NCBI RefSeq assembly: GCF_014297465.1
Contig: NZ_JACORT010000001.1
Location: forward strand, 682,001-746,000
DNA length: 64,000 nt
Reading direction: 5' to 3'
Origin: Ramlibacter cellulosilyticus
Lineage (GTDB): Bacteria; Pseudomonadota; Gammaproteobacteria; Burkholderiales; Burkholderiaceae_C
The stretch's first letter is position 1, and every line of letters begins with the position of its first letter. Below are positions 8,617 through 18,279 of the stretch, piece by piece. Made by a program: the position numbers and the translations under genes. Below the pieces are notes generated by a model. That model did no database searches, was not told where the DNA came from, and saw only the letters and a list, made by a program, of their open reading frames with translations.

Positions 8617-10428
8617 ATGAATCACATCAGAAACTTTTCGATCATCGCGCACATCGACCACGGCAAATCCACGCTCGCCGACCGCCTGATCCAGCGTTGC
8701 GGCGGACTCTCCGATCGCGAGATGGAAGAGCAAGTCCTGGACTCGATGGATCTCGAAAAGGAGCGTGGGATAACCATCAAGGCGCAGACCGCTGCGCTCA
8801 CGTACAAGGCGCGCGACGGACAGGTCTACAACCTCAATCTGATCGACACGCCCGGCCACGTCGACTTCTCGTACGAGGTCTCGCGTTCGCTGTCCGCGTG
8901 CGAAGGCGCGCTGCTCGTCGTCGATGCGAGCCAGGGCGTCGAAGCGCAGACGGTCGCCAACTGCTACACCGCGCTCGACCTCGGCGTGGAGGTCGTGCCC
9001 GTCCTGAACAAGATGGACCTCCCGCAGGCCGACCCCGAGCGCGCGAAGGAGGAAGTGGAGGACGTGATCGGCATCGACGCGAGCGACGCGATCCCCTGCT
9101 CGGCGAAGACGGGCATGGGCATCGACGAGATCCTGGAAGCGATCGTCGCGCGCATCCCCGCGCCCAGGGGCAACGCGCAGGGGCCGCTCCGCGCGATGAT
9201 CATCGACAGCTGGTTCGACAGCTACGTCGGCGTCGTGATGCTCGTGCGCGTCGTCGACGGCCGCCTGCAGAAGGGCGACCGCATCAAGCTGATGGCGACC
9301 GAGGCCACGTACGAGACGACGCAGCTCGGCGTCTTCACGCCGGCGAACTCCCCGCGCGACGCGCTGGAGGCGGGCGAGGTGGGCTACATCATCGCCGGCA
9401 TCAAGGAACTGCAGGCCGCCAAGGTCGGCGACACCGTGACGCTGGTGAAGGCCGGCACGGGCGGCGCCGCTTTCACCGCCACCGAGCCGCTGCCCGGCTT
9501 CAAGGAGATCCAGCCGCAGGTGTTCGCGGGCCTGTACCCGGTGGAGGCGAACCAGTACGACTCGCTGCGCGACAGCCTGGAGAAGCTGAAGCTCAACGAC
9601 GCCTCGCTGCATTTCGAACCCGAGGTGAGCCAGGCGCTCGGCTTCGGCTTCCGCTGCGGCTTCCTGGGCCTGCTGCACATGGACATCGTGCAGGAACGCC
9701 TGGAGCGCGAGTTCGACCAGGACCTGATCACCACCGCGCCCAGCGTGGTGTACGAAGTCGTCCGCGGCGACGGCGAGGTGATCATGGTCGAGAACCCGGC
9801 CAAGATGCCCGAGACCGGCAAGATCCAGGAGATCCGCGAGCCGATCGTCACGGTGCACCTGTACATGCCGCAGGAGTACGTCGGCCCGGTCATGACGCTC
9901 GCCAACCAGAAGCGCGGCGTGCAGATCAACATGGCGTACCACGGCCGCCAGGTGATGCTCACGTACGAGCTGCCGCTCGGCGAGATCGTGCTGGACTTCT
10001 TCGACAAGCTGAAGTCCGTGAGCCGCGGCTATGCGTCCATGGACTACGAGTTCAAGGAGTACCGCGCCTCGGACGTCGTGAAGGTGGACATCCTGCTCAA
10101 CGGCGACAAGGTGGACGCCCTGTCGATCATCGTGCACCGCACCCAGGCGCAATACCGGGGGCGGGCCGTGGTCGCCAAGATGCGCGAGATCATCTCCCGG
10201 CAGATGTTCGACGTCGCCATCCAGGCGGCGATCGGCGCCAACGTGATCGCGCGGGAGACCGTCAAGGCGCTGCGCAAGAACGTGCTGGCAAAATGCTACG
10301 GCGGGGACATCACCCGCAAGCGCAAGCTCCTCGAAAAACAAAAAGCTGGCAAGAAACGCATGAAGCAGATCGGCTCGGTCGAAGTGCCTCAGGAAGCGTT
10401 CCTCGCCATCCTCCAGGTAGAAGAATGA
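8617..10428 (+). CDS. lepA: elongation factor 4 (ribosomal back-translocase LepA)
   Basis: A 603-residue GTPase that acts on stalled ribosomes. The G motifs [14 protein letters not shown] and NKMD are present, followed by the EF-G-like domains and the LepA-specific C-terminal domain ([27 protein letters not shown] end). Length is normal. The ATG at 8617 follows a TTG codon and no clear Shine-Dalgarno sequence is visible. Its stop overlaps the lepB start. Confidence 0.97.
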   Translation: MNHIRNFSIIAHIDHGKSTLADRLIQRCGGLSDREMEEQVLDSMDLEKERGITIKAQTAALTYKARDGQVYNLNLIDTPGHVDFSYEVSRSLSACEGALLVVDASQGVEAQTVANCYTALDLGVEVVPVLNKMDLPQADPERAKEEVEDVIGIDASDAIPCSAKTGMGIDEILEAIVARIPAPRGNAQGPLRAMIIDSWFDSYVGVVMLVRVVDGRLQKGDRIKLMATEATYETTQLGVFTPANSPRDALEAGEVGYIIAGIKELQAAKVGDTVTLVKAGTGGAAFTATEPLPGFKEIQPQVFAGLYPVEANQYDSLRDSLEKLKLNDASLHFEPEVSQALGFGFRCGFLGLLHMDIVQERLEREFDQDLITTAPSVVYEVVRGDGEVIMVENPAKMPETGKIQEIREPIVTVHLYMPQEYVGPVMTLANQKRGVQINMAYHGRQVMLTYELPLGEIVLDFFDKLKSVSRGYASMDYEFKEYRASDVVKVDILLNGDKVDALSIIVHRTQAQYRGRAVVAKMREIISRQMFDVAIQAAIGANVIARETVKALRKNVLAKCYGGDITRKRKLLEKQKAGKKRMKQIGSVEVPQEAFLAILQVEE

Positions 10429-11393
10429 TGCCTTTCCTGACGGCCGCGGTCCTCGCGGCCTTCGTCGGCTATGCCGGCGCGTGGTATTTCGAGCTCGTCG
10501 AAGGCAACTTCGCCCTGCTGCTGTTCCTGGCGACCATCGTCACGGGCGTGTACTGGGTGGCCGAGCGCCTGTACTACCTGCCGAAGCGCCGGCGCGCGGC
10601 GGAGGAACTCGAGGCGAACGCCGCCGAGCGCCGCGCCTCGCTGGACGCGCGCGGCATCGTCGCCGACGACCCGCAGCTGGCCGAGACGAGGCAGCGCGTC
10701 CTGGCGCAGCCCTGGTGGCTGGACTGGACCGCGGGCCTGTTCCCCGTGATCCTGGCCGTCTTCGTCCTGCGCTCCTTCCTGTTCGAGCCGTTCAAGATCC
10801 CGTCCGGGTCGATGATCCCGACGCTGCTGGTCGGCGACCTGATCCTCGTGAACAAGTTCACCTATGGCCTGCGCCTGCCGGTACTGAACACCAAGCTCAC
10901 CGAAGGCACGGCGCCCAAGCGCGGCGACGTGATGGTGTTCCGCTACCCGCCCAAGCCGTCCCTCGACTACATCAAGCGCGTGGTCGGCGTGCCGGGCGAC
11001 GAGGTCGCCTACTTGAACAAGAAGCTGACCATCAACGGCCAGCCGGTGGAGTCCACGCGCCTGCCGGACTACTTCGACCGCGACGCGATGCGCTATTTCA
11101 AGCAGTTCGAGGAGAAGCTCGGGGACAAGTCCCACCGCCTCCTGAACGACGACGAGCGCCCCGCCTTTATCCCGGGTGTGGAGGAATTCCCGTTCAAGCA
11201 GAATTGCCGCTACAGTGTGGAAGGGGTCGCCTGCAAGGTGCCGGAGGGGCACTACTTCATGATGGGCGACAACCGTGATAATTCACTCGACTCGCGCTAC
11301 TGGGGTTTCGTGCCGGACAAGAACATCGTCGGCAAGGCGTTCCTGATCTGGATGAACTTCGGCGACTTCAAGCGCATCGGGTCATTCGAATAA
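10425..11393 (+). CDS. lepB: signal peptidase I
   Basis: A 322-residue inner-membrane protease that removes signal peptides from exported proteins. The nucleophile Ser129 lies in SGSMIPTLL, the general-base Lys in [13 protein letters not shown], and the [11 protein letters not shown] box is complete. Two N-terminal membrane helices flank a basic, Glu/Arg-rich cytoplasmic loop. Two tandem ATG codons (10425, 10428) are possible starts; the first overlaps the lepA stop. Confidence 0.96.
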   Translation: MMPFLTAAVLAAFVGYAGAWYFELVEGNFALLLFLATIVTGVYWVAERLYYLPKRRRAAEELEANAAERRASLDARGIVADDPQLAETRQRVLAQPWWLDWTAGLFPVILAVFVLRSFLFEPFKIPSGSMIPTLLVGDLILVNKFTYGLRLPVLNTKLTEGTAPKRGDVMVFRYPPKPSLDYIKRVVGVPGDEVAYLNKKLTINGQPVESTRLPDYFDRDAMRYFKQFEEKLGDKSHRLLNDDERPAFIPGVEEFPFKQNCRYSVEGVACKVPEGHYFMMGDNRDNSLDSRYWGFVPDKNIVGKAFLIWMNFGDFKRIGSFE

Positions 11394-11409
11394 GGACGGA
11401 GGGGTTTCC

Positions 11410-11763
11410 ATGGCACACAAGCGGCAGGGCGGCGCGTCGATCCTGACCATCATCTTCATCCTGGCGGTGCTGGGCGTCGTGGGGGCCATCGGCCTGCAGG
11501 CGTTCCCGTCGGTGGTGGAATACCAGGCCGCGCTGCGGGCCATCAACAAGGCGAAGAACGAGGCCACCGTGCCTTCCGTGCGCGCCGCGTTCGACCGCTA
11601 CGCGCAGGTGGACGACATCCGCACCATCCAGGGCAAGGACCTCACCATCGCCAAGAACGGCGACCAGATCGACGTCTCCTTCGCTTACGAGAAGGAGTTC
11701 CACCTGATGGGCCCGGCCTGGCTGACACTCAAGTTCGAGGGGCAGTCGCGCCCCGGAAGGTAG
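11410..11763 (+). CDS. DUF4845 membrane-anchored protein
   Basis: A 117-residue protein with one N-terminal hydrophobic helix (about residues 9-31, with a pilin-like G-A-S-I-L-T-I-I-F start) and a small soluble domain ending in KEFHLMGPAWLTLKFEGQS. Proteins of this family are found between lepB and rnc across betaproteobacteria, as here. The role is unknown. It lies 16 bases after lepB and 10 bases before rnc, so it is part of the same operon. Confidence 0.8.
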   Translation: MAHKRQGGASILTIIFILAVLGVVGAIGLQAFPSVVEYQAALRAINKAKNEATVPSVRAAFDRYAQVDDIRTIQGKDLTIAKNGDQIDVSFAYEKEFHLMGPAWLTLKFEGQSRPGR

Positions 11764-11773
11764 TACCCCGAAA

Positions 11774-12457
11774 GTGGCCGACGCGCTCGCGGCGCTGCAG
11801 GAACGCCTGCAGCACCGCTTCCAGGACCCCGCCTTGCTGGCACGGGCCCTCACGCACCGCAGTTTCTCGGCCGCCCACAACGAGCGGCTGGAGTTCCTGG
11901 GCGATTCCGTCCTGAACCTCGCGGTCGCGGCGCTGCTGTACCAGCGCCTGAAGGACCAGCCCGAGGGCGACCTCTCGCGGGTGCGCGCCAACCTCGTCAA
12001 GCAGGAGACCTTGCACCAGCTGGCCGTCGGCCTCGGCTTGCCGGGACTGGTCCGGCTGGGCGAGGGCGAGGCCCGCTCCGGCGGGCACAAGCGGCCCTCC
12101 ATCCTCGCGGATGCGCTGGAAGCCGTGATCGGCGCCGTGTACCTCGACGCGGGCTACGCCCCGGCCGAGGCGCTGGTGCACCGCCTGTTCGCGCAGGTCG
12201 AGATCAGGCCCGAGATGCAGGCGGCCGCCAAGGACCCCAAGACCGAGCTGCAGGAGCTGCTGCAGGGCCGCAGGATGAAGCTGCCGGTGTACCGCGTCGT
12301 CGGCACCCTGGGGGCGGCGCACAAGCAGACGTTCGACGTCGAATGCGAGGTCGCCGAGCTCGGCCTTGTCGAGCGCGGCATCGGCGCGTCGCGGCGGGCC
12401 GGCGAACAAGCCGCCGCCGCGGCCATGCTGATCGTGCTCAAATCGAAGCTGCAATGA
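11774..12457 (+). CDS. rnc: ribonuclease III
   Basis: A 227-residue double-stranded-RNA endonuclease for rRNA and mRNA processing. The catalytic signature [12 protein letters not shown] is intact and the C-terminal dsRNA-binding domain starts at about residue 155 ([11 protein letters not shown]). The start is GTG at 11774, which gives exactly the usual family length. The stop overlaps the era start by 4 bases, the widespread rnc-era arrangement. Confidence 0.96.
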   Translation: MADALAALQERLQHRFQDPALLARALTHRSFSAAHNERLEFLGDSVLNLAVAALLYQRLKDQPEGDLSRVRANLVKQETLHQLAVGLGLPGLVRLGEGEARSGGHKRPSILADALEAVIGAVYLDAGYAPAEALVHRLFAQVEIRPEMQAAAKDPKTELQELLQGRRMKLPVYRVVGTLGAAHKQTFDVECEVAELGLVERGIGASRRAGEQAAAAAMLIVLKSKLQ

Positions 12458-13404
12458 ACACCGAAGGCGAAGCAGCCGGCGACCAGGCCGGCGACCAGGC
12501 CCTTTCCGGCCCCCAGCGCTGCGGGCTCGTGGCGATCGTCGGCAAGCCCAACGTCGGCAAGTCCACGCTGCTCAACGCGCTCGTGGGCCAGAAGATCAGC
12601 ATCACGTCGCGCAAGGCGCAGACCACGCGCCACCGCATCACGGGCGTGCGCACCGAAGGCAACACGCAGTTCGTCTTCGTGGACACCCCGGGCTTCCAGA
12701 CCCGCCACAGCTCCGCGCTGAACCGCTCGCTGAATCGCGCCGTCACGGGCGTCGTCGGCGACGTGGACGTGGTGCTGTTCGTCGTGGAGGCCGGCAACTT
12801 CACCCTGGCCGACGCCAAGGTGCTGGCGCTGCTGAAGCCCGGCATCCCGGCGATCCTGATCGCCAACAAGCTGGACCTGGTGCACCGCCGCGGCGAGCTG
12901 GCGCCCTGGCTGCGCGACATGCAGCAGCGCCATCCCTTCACCGAGTTCATGCCGATCTCGGCCAAGAACCCGAAGGACATCCAGCGCCTGCTGGAAGTCT
13001 GCGCGAAGCACCTGCCCGAGCAGCCCTGGTGGTACGACGCGGACGAACTCACCGACAAGAGCGAGCGCTTCATGGCGGGCGAGATGATCCGCGAGAAGCT
13101 GTTCCGCCTGACGGGCGAGGAGCTGCCGTACACGTCCACGGTGGTCATCGACAAGTTCGAGGAAGAGCCCAGCCCGAAATTCAAGCGCATGGTGCGCATC
13201 GCGGCCACCATCGTGGTGGAACGCGACAGCCACAAGGCGATGGTGATCGGCGAGGGCGGCGAGAAGCTCAAGCGCATCGGCACCGAGGCGCGCCAGGAGC
13301 TGGAGCAGCTGTTCGACGCCAAGGTCTTCCTGCAGATGTTCGTGAAGGTGCGTTCGGGCTGGGCGGACGACGAAGCCCGGGTGCGCTCTTTTGGATATGA
13401 ATGA
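12454..13404 (+). CDS. era: ribosome-assembly GTPase Era
   Basis: A 316-residue GTPase that helps 16S rRNA maturation. The GTPase domain shows [13 protein letters not shown] and NKLD; the C-terminal KH RNA-binding domain shows [11 protein letters not shown]. It has about 20 extra N-terminal residues (acidic, AGDQ repeats) compared with E. coli Era; whether translation really starts at the overlapping ATG is likely but not proven. Confidence 0.96.
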   Translation: MNTEGEAAGDQAGDQALSGPQRCGLVAIVGKPNVGKSTLLNALVGQKISITSRKAQTTRHRITGVRTEGNTQFVFVDTPGFQTRHSSALNRSLNRAVTGVVGDVDVVLFVVEAGNFTLADAKVLALLKPGIPAILIANKLDLVHRRGELAPWLRDMQQRHPFTEFMPISAKNPKDIQRLLEVCAKHLPEQPWWYDADELTDKSERFMAGEMIREKLFRLTGEELPYTSTVVIDKFEEEPSPKFKRMVRIAATIVVERDSHKAMVIGEGGEKLKRIGTEARQELEQLFDAKVFLQMFVKVRSGWADDEARVRSFGYE

Positions 13405-13406
13405 AG

Positions 13407-13479
13407 AGGGACTAGGGGCTAGGGGCTAGGGACTAGGGCAACCGCCCCCCTAGCCCCTCAGCCCTAATCCCTAGTCCCT
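13407..13479. repeat. long imperfect hairpin of TAGGG units between era and recO
   Basis: The left arm (13407-13438) has four CTAGGG units spaced 7 bases apart; the right arm (13448-13479) is the mirrored CCCTAG/CCCTAA series. The two arms pair over about 30 bases with few mismatches around a 9-base loop. The right arm ends on the base before the recO ATG and no Shine-Dalgarno sequence is present there. It looks like an extragenic repeat element. Confidence 0.8.
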
Positions 13480-14229
13480 ATGGCAACCCGCCGCATCGCC
13501 GACGAACCCGCCTTCGTCCTGCACCGCTACGACTGGAGCGAATCCAGCCTGATCCTGGAGCTGCTCACGCGGCACCACGGGCGCATCGCGGTCGTGGCGA
13601 AAGGGGCGAAGAAGCCCAGCTCCAATTTCCGTCCCGTGCTGCTGCCGCTGCAGCCGTTGCACGTGGCCTTCGGCGGGGACGCGGAGATCCGCACGCTGAA
13701 GTCGGCGGAGTGGCTGGGCGGGCAGGTGATGCCGACGGGCGACGCGCTGCTGTCCGGCTACTACCTCAACGAGCTGCTGCTGCGCATGCTCGCGCGCGAC
13801 GACCCGCATCCGCCGCTGTTCGACGTCTATGCGTCGGCGGTCCGGGTGCTGGCGAGCGACGAACGCCTCACCCTCGAGCCGGCCCTGCGCGCCTTCGAGC
13901 TGCTGCTGCTGCGCGAGATCGGCCTGCTGCCGAGCCTGGACGTGCAGACGGCCACGCTGGCGGCCGTGGATCCTTCGCAGCGCTACACCTTGCGCGCGGA
14001 AGGCGGCCTGGTGGAAGCGGAAGAGGGCGACGACCGCGGGAGCCTGGCGGGCGGGCAGTGGATCGCCCTGCAGCAGGCGCTGGACGACCCCGCGCCCTTC
14101 CACGCCACGCTGCGTCAGGTGGCCGAGATGGGCGAGCTCAAGCCGCAGCTGCGCAGCCTGCTGCACTACCATTGCGGCGTCGCCACCCTGCGCACGCGGC
14201 AACTGATGATGGATCTCCAAGCCCTATGA
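13480..14229 (+). CDS. recO: DNA repair protein RecO
   Basis: A 249-residue recombination mediator that loads RecA at gaps. The N-terminal OB-fold ([39 protein letters not shown], seen in parts) and the long helical C-terminal part match the family; the zinc-binding cysteines found in some RecO proteins are absent. The ATG directly follows a long hairpin and lacks a visible ribosome-binding site. Confidence 0.93.
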   Translation: MATRRIADEPAFVLHRYDWSESSLILELLTRHHGRIAVVAKGAKKPSSNFRPVLLPLQPLHVAFGGDAEIRTLKSAEWLGGQVMPTGDALLSGYYLNELLLRMLARDDPHPPLFDVYASAVRVLASDERLTLEPALRAFELLLLREIGLLPSLDVQTATLAAVDPSQRYTLRAEGGLVEAEEGDDRGSLAGGQWIALQQALDDPAPFHATLRQVAEMGELKPQLRSLLHYHCGVATLRTRQLMMDLQAL

Positions 14230-14287
14230 GCCCCGCACGGCCGCCCGAAGGGGCTCTCACCGTAGTACGTAGTACGGAGGTGTTTCT

Positions 14288-15052
14288 GTGACTGGCACGC
14301 TGCTCTCCGTCAACCTCAACAAGGTCGCGCTGGTGCGCAACACGCGCCACCTCGGCATCCCGAGCGTCACGCGCGCGGCCACCCTGTGCCTGCAGGCGGG
14401 CGCGCACGGCATCACGGTGCACCCGCGTCCGGACGCGCGCCACATCCGCGCGCACGACGTGCGCGAGCTGCACGCGCTGCTGAAGAAGGACTGGCCGCGG
14501 GCCGAGTTCAACATCGAAGGCAATCCCTTCCACAACCTCATGGACTTCGTGCGCGAGCTGCGCCCGCACCAGTGCACCTTCGTGCCGGACAGCGAAGGGC
14601 AGTTCACCAGCGACCACGGCTGGGACCTGGAAAGGGACGGCGAGCGCGTGAAGCCGCTGATCGCCGAAGCGAAGTCGCTGGGCGTGCGCGTGAGCCTGTT
14701 CATGGATGCGGACCCCCGCATGATCCCGCTGGCCAAGGCCGTGGGCGCCGACCGCATCGAGCTCTACACCGAGCCGTACGCGGCCGCCTGGGGCACCACC
14801 CACCAGGGCGAGCAGCTGCGGCGCTTCGCCGCCGCGGCCCAGGCGGCCCATGCTGCGGGACTGGGCGTCAACGCCGGCCACGACCTGAGCCGCGCCAACC
14901 TCGCGGACTTCCTGCGGGCCGTGCCCAGCGTGCAGGAAGTCTCGATCGGCCACGCCCTCATCGCCGATGCACTGGAGATGGGCTACGCCGCGACGGTGCG
15001 CGCCTACCTGGGCGCCACCCAGTCCGCGCGCATGGGTGGCCACGACCAGTGA
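14288..15052 (+). CDS. pdxJ: pyridoxine 5'-phosphate synthase
   Basis: A 254-residue TIM-barrel enzyme that makes the vitamin B6 ring. [13 protein letters not shown], the [11 protein letters not shown] active-site loop, FNIEGNP and NAGHDLS are all visible. The start is GTG at 14288 after a good GGAGG. The 58-base gap after recO contains a 7-bp inverted repeat (GAGCCCC 14228-14234, GGGGCTC 14250-14256) and a duplicated GTAGTAC, which may weakly attenuate transcription. The stop overlaps the acpS start. Confidence 0.96.
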   Translation: MTGTLLSVNLNKVALVRNTRHLGIPSVTRAATLCLQAGAHGITVHPRPDARHIRAHDVRELHALLKKDWPRAEFNIEGNPFHNLMDFVRELRPHQCTFVPDSEGQFTSDHGWDLERDGERVKPLIAEAKSLGVRVSLFMDADPRMIPLAKAVGADRIELYTEPYAAAWGTTHQGEQLRRFAAAAQAAHAAGLGVNAGHDLSRANLADFLRAVPSVQEVSIGHALIADALEMGYAATVRAYLGATQSARMGGHDQ

Positions 15053-15450
15053 TCTACGGCATAGGCACCGACATCTGCGACGTGCGGCGCATCCGCGCCT
15101 CGCTGGAGCGCCACGGCGACCGCTTCGCGCACAAGATCCTCACCGAGGCGGAGTTCGCCACGTGGAAGGCGCGCAGCGCCCGCTGGCCCGAGCGCGGCGT
15201 GCGCTTCCTCGCCACCCGCTTCTCCGCCAAGGAGGCGTTCAGCAAGGCCGTGGGGCTGGGCATGCGCATGCCCATGACCTGGCGGTCCTGCGAGGTGGGC
15301 AAGCTCGCCAGCGGCAAGCCGGTGATCGTGCTGCACGGCGAGCTGAAGGCCTGGTGCGAAGCCAAGGGGCTCACCGCGCAGGTGAGCGTGACCGACGAAA
15401 CCGATTACGCGGCCAGCTTCGTGATCGTGGAACAGGAGAACAAGAAATGA
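15049..15450 (+). CDS. acpS: holo-ACP synthase
   Basis: A 133-residue enzyme that transfers 4'-phosphopantetheine from CoA to Ser of acyl carrier protein. The metal-binding [12 protein letters not shown] and [10 protein letters not shown] motifs are complete. The GTG start overlaps the pdxJ stop, the usual pdxJ-acpS pairing. Its stop overlaps the nagZ start by 4 bases. Confidence 0.95.
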   Translation: MIYGIGTDICDVRRIRASLERHGDRFAHKILTEAEFATWKARSARWPERGVRFLATRFSAKEAFSKAVGLGMRMPMTWRSCEVGKLASGKPVIVLHGELKAWCEAKGLTAQVSVTDETDYAASFVIVEQENKK

Positions 15451-16532
15451 GCGAACACGCCCCGGTGATCATCGACGTCGCCGGCCTGGGCCTTTCCGAC
15501 GACGACCGCCGCCGCCTGGCGCACCCGCTGGTGGGCGGCATGATCCTGTTCGGCCGCAACTGGCAGGACCGCGAGCAGCTCTCCGCGCTGTGCGCCGAGA
15601 TCAAGGCGGTGCGGCCGGACCTGCTGGTCTCGGTGGACCACGAAGGCGGCCGCGTGCAGCGCTTCCGCACCGACGGCTTCACCCACCTGCCGCCCATGCG
15701 CCGCTTCGGCGAGATGTGGATGCAGGAAGGCGGCCGCGAAGGCGAAGCCGCGATGCAGGCGATGTCCGCGGCCACCGCGGCGGGCTACGTGCTCGGCGCG
15801 GAACTGCGGGCCTGCGGCGTGGACTTCAGCTTCACGCCGGTACTGGACCTGGACTACGGCGCCAGCTCGGTGATCGGCGACCGTTCCTTCCACCGCGACC
15901 CGCGCATCGCCACGATGCTGGCGCGCTGCCTGATGCAAGGGCTGCTGCAGGCGGGCGTCGCCAACTGCGGCAAGCATTTCCCGGGGCATGGCTACGTGAA
16001 GGCCGACTCGCACCTGGAGATCCCGGAAGACGAGCGAGCGCTGGAGGACATCCTCTCCGACGACGCGATCCCGTACGAGTGGCTGGGAACGACGCTGACC
16101 AGCGTCATGCCGGCGCACGTGATCTACACGCAGGTGGACCCGCTGCCGGCCGGTTTCTCGCCGCGCTGGCTGCAGGACATCCTGCGCGAGCAGCTGCAGT
16201 TCCAGGGCGCGATCTTCAGCGACGACCTGAGCATGGCCGGCGCGCGCAAGATCGAAGGCAAGGACGTGACCTTCACCGAAGCCGCGGTCGCGGCGCTGAA
16301 CGCCGGCTGCGACATGGTCCTGCTGTGCAACGAGTCGGTGAACAGCCCCGGCGGCAAGTCGATCGACGAGATGCTGGAGTCGCTGGAAACGGCGCTGGAG
16401 CGCGGCGACTGGGCCCAGGACGAAATGAGCGAACAGCGCCGCCTGGCCCTGCTGCCCTGCGGCCCGTCGATCACCTGGGATGCCCTGATGACGGAGCCGC
16501 GGTACATGCGGGCGCTGCAATTGCTGCCGTGA
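15447..16532 (+). CDS. nagZ: beta-N-acetylhexosaminidase (GH3)
   Basis: A 361-residue cytoplasmic glycosidase that removes GlcNAc from recycled muropeptides. The GH3 signatures [25 protein letters not shown] and the nucleophile Asp in [10 protein letters not shown] are present. Length is normal. It closes the lepA-nagZ run; a long palindromic element separates it from the convergent lysS. Confidence 0.95.
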   Translation: MSEHAPVIIDVAGLGLSDDDRRRLAHPLVGGMILFGRNWQDREQLSALCAEIKAVRPDLLVSVDHEGGRVQRFRTDGFTHLPPMRRFGEMWMQEGGREGEAAMQAMSAATAAGYVLGAELRACGVDFSFTPVLDLDYGASSVIGDRSFHRDPRIATMLARCLMQGLLQAGVANCGKHFPGHGYVKADSHLEIPEDERALEDILSDDAIPYEWLGTTLTSVMPAHVIYTQVDPLPAGFSPRWLQDILREQLQFQGAIFSDDLSMAGARKIEGKDVTFTEAAVAALNAGCDMVLLCNESVNSPGGKSIDEMLESLETALERGDWAQDEMSEQRRLALLPCGPSITWDALMTEPRYMRALQLLP

Positions 16533-16550
16533 GGCTCGCAAGAAGAATCT

Positions 16551-16647
16551 GAACGCAGAGGTCGCAGAGAAAGCGCAGAGGTCGCAGAGAACTTCCCCTG
16601 AAGGTTTTCTCTGCGATCTCTGCGTAACCTCTGCGACCTCTGCGTTC
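16551..16647. repeat. 97-bp extragenic palindrome with phased CGCA units
   Basis: Left arm: four CGCA cores spaced 9, 11 and 9 bases (CGCAGAGGT, CGCAGAGAAAG, CGCAGAGGT, CGCAGAG). Right arm: the mirrored TGCG cores with the same 9, 11, 9 spacing. Arms of about 40 bases pair almost completely. It fills the convergent gap between nagZ and lysS and may act as a two-way terminator. Nearly the same element occurs at 56539-56640. Confidence 0.9.
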
Positions 16648-16661
16648 CTGGCCCCGCCTTC

Positions 16662-18188
16662 TCAGCCCTCCCGACGCAGCGCCGGGAACAGGATGATGTC
16701 GCGGATGCTCGGGCTGTCGGTCAGCAGCATCATCAGGCGGTCGATGCCGATGCCGCAGCCGCCCGCCGGGGGCATGCCGTATTCGAGGGCGCGGATGAAG
16801 TCGTTGTCGAAGAACATGGCTTCGTCGTCGCCCGCGTCCTTGTTGGCCACCTGCGCCTGGAAGCGCGCGGCCTGGTCCTCGGCGTCGTTCAGTTCCGAGA
16901 AGCCGTTGGCCATCTCGCGCCCCGTGATGTACAGCTCGAAGCGCTCGGTCACTTCCGGACGCTCGTCGTTCGCGCGCGCCAGCGGCGAGATCTCGGTCGG
17001 GTGCTCCATGATGAAGGTCGGCTGCCAGAGCTTCTCCTCCACCTTCTCCTCGAAGTACATCACCTGCAGCGAGGCGAGCGAGCGGGCGGAGAGGCGCTCC
17101 TTCTCCTCCGACAGGCCCAGCTTCTTCAGCTGCTGGATGAGCCAGTCGCGGTTGCCCACGTTCTCGCCGGCGTCGGTGTGGCGCACGATCGCCTCGGGAA
17201 TGGTCAGGCGCTCGAAGGGCTGCGACAGGTCCACTTCCTTGCCGTTGTAGGTCAGCTTGAGCGTGCCCACGGCCTTCTGCGCGGCGTCGCGCAGCAGGGC
17301 CTCGGTGAAGTCCATCAGGTCGCGGTAGTTCCAGTAGGCCGCGTAGAACTCCATCATCGTGAACTCGGGGTTGTGGCGCACCGAGATGCCTTCGTTGCGG
17401 AAGTTCCGGTTGATCTCGAACACCCGCTCGAAGCCGCCCACCAGCAGGCGCTTGAGGTACAGCTCCGGCGCGATGCGCAGGTACATCTCCTGGTCCAGCG
17501 CGTTGTGGTGGGTGATGAAGGGCTTGGCGTTGGCGCCGCCCGGGATCGGGTGGAGCATCGGCGTCTCCACTTCCAGGAAGCCGTGGTGCACCATGAACTC
17601 GCGGATGCCCGACATGGCCTTGCTGCGCGCCACGAAGCGCTTGCGCGCCTCCTCGTCGGTCATCAGGTCCACGTAGCGCTGGCGGTACTTCATCTCCTGG
17701 TCCGTCATGCCGTGGAACTTGTCCGGCATCGGGCGCAGGCTCTTGGTCAGCAGGCGGATGGAGGTGGCGTGCAGCGACAGCTCGCCGGTGCGCGTCTTGA
17801 ACAGCTTGCCTTCGGCGCCGACGATGTCGCCCAGGTCCCAGTGCTTGAACGCGGCGTAGGCGTCCTCGCCCACGGCGTCGCGCGTCACGTAGATCTGGAT
17901 GCGGCCGCTCTGGTCCTGCAGGGTGGCGAAGCTGGCCTTGCCCATGACGCGCTTGAGCATCATGCGGCCGGCGACGCGGGCGACGGTGCCTTCAGACTCG
18001 AGCTGCTCGGCCGCCTTCTCGCCATGCGAGGCGTGCAGATGCGAGGCATGCGTGCCGGGCTTGAAGTCGTTGGGGAAGGCCGGGCCGGCGCCCTGGCGAT
18101 GCGCTTCGCGCAGGGCCTTGAGCTTCTCGCGGCGTTCTGCGATCAGCTGGTTCTCGTCGGTGGGCGGGGTGGTCTGGTCTTGGGACAT
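16662..18188 (-). CDS. lysS: lysyl-tRNA synthetase, class II
   Basis: A 508-residue aminoacyl-tRNA synthetase. The N-terminal OB-fold tRNA-binding domain is followed by the class II motifs: [10 protein letters not shown] (motif 1 region), [19 protein letters not shown] (motif 2) and [11 protein letters not shown] (motif 3). The ATG at 18188 gives the normal length; the frame stays open far upstream but that part has no family match. A TACAAT -10-like site lies 41-46 bases upstream. Confidence 0.96.
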   Translation of the reverse strand: MSQDQTTPPTDENQLIAERREKLKALREAHRQGAGPAFPNDFKPGTHASHLHASHGEKAAEQLESEGTVARVAGRMMLKRVMGKASFATLQDQSGRIQIYVTRDAVGEDAYAAFKHWDLGDIVGAEGKLFKTRTGELSLHATSIRLLTKSLRPMPDKFHGMTDQEMKYRQRYVDLMTDEEARKRFVARSKAMSGIREFMVHHGFLEVETPMLHPIPGGANAKPFITHHNALDQEMYLRIAPELYLKRLLVGGFERVFEINRNFRNEGISVRHNPEFTMMEFYAAYWNYRDLMDFTEALLRDAAQKAVGTLKLTYNGKEVDLSQPFERLTIPEAIVRHTDAGENVGNRDWLIQQLKKLGLSEEKERLSARSLASLQVMYFEEKVEEKLWQPTFIMEHPTEISPLARANDERPEVTERFELYITGREMANGFSELNDAEDQAARFQAQVANKDAGDDEAMFFDNDFIRALEYGMPPAGGCGIGIDRLMMLLTDSPSIRDIILFPALRREG

Positions 18189-18228
18189 GTCCGGGCGCGC
18201 GCGGCGCGGCTGGGGGGCGAAACCCTCC

Positions 18229-18234
18229 ATTGTA
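18229..18234 (-). promoter_or_regulatory. possible -10 element for lysS
   Basis: On the minus strand TACAAT lies about 40 bases before the lysS ATG. No clear -35 is seen. The 91-bp gap to murJ must carry promoters in both directions. Confidence 0.35.
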
Positions 18235-18265
18235 GGTTTCGCGGGGGAGCCCGGCCGTGGGACTC

Positions 18266-18271
18266 GATAAT
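18266..18271 (+). promoter_or_regulatory. possible -10 element at the head of the glycan operon
   Basis: GATAAT ends 8 bases before the murJ ATG (18280), so transcription would start about two bases before the start codon and give a nearly leaderless mRNA. No Shine-Dalgarno sequence is present in the intervening TGCCCACCC-like stretch. The -35 is weak. Confidence 0.35.
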
Positions 18272-18279
18272 GCCCACCC

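Noticed and set aside
16551..16647. CRISPR-like spacing of short repeats
   Set aside because: Units are only 9-11 bases, have no spacers, and are mirrored in a palindrome; not a CRISPR array.
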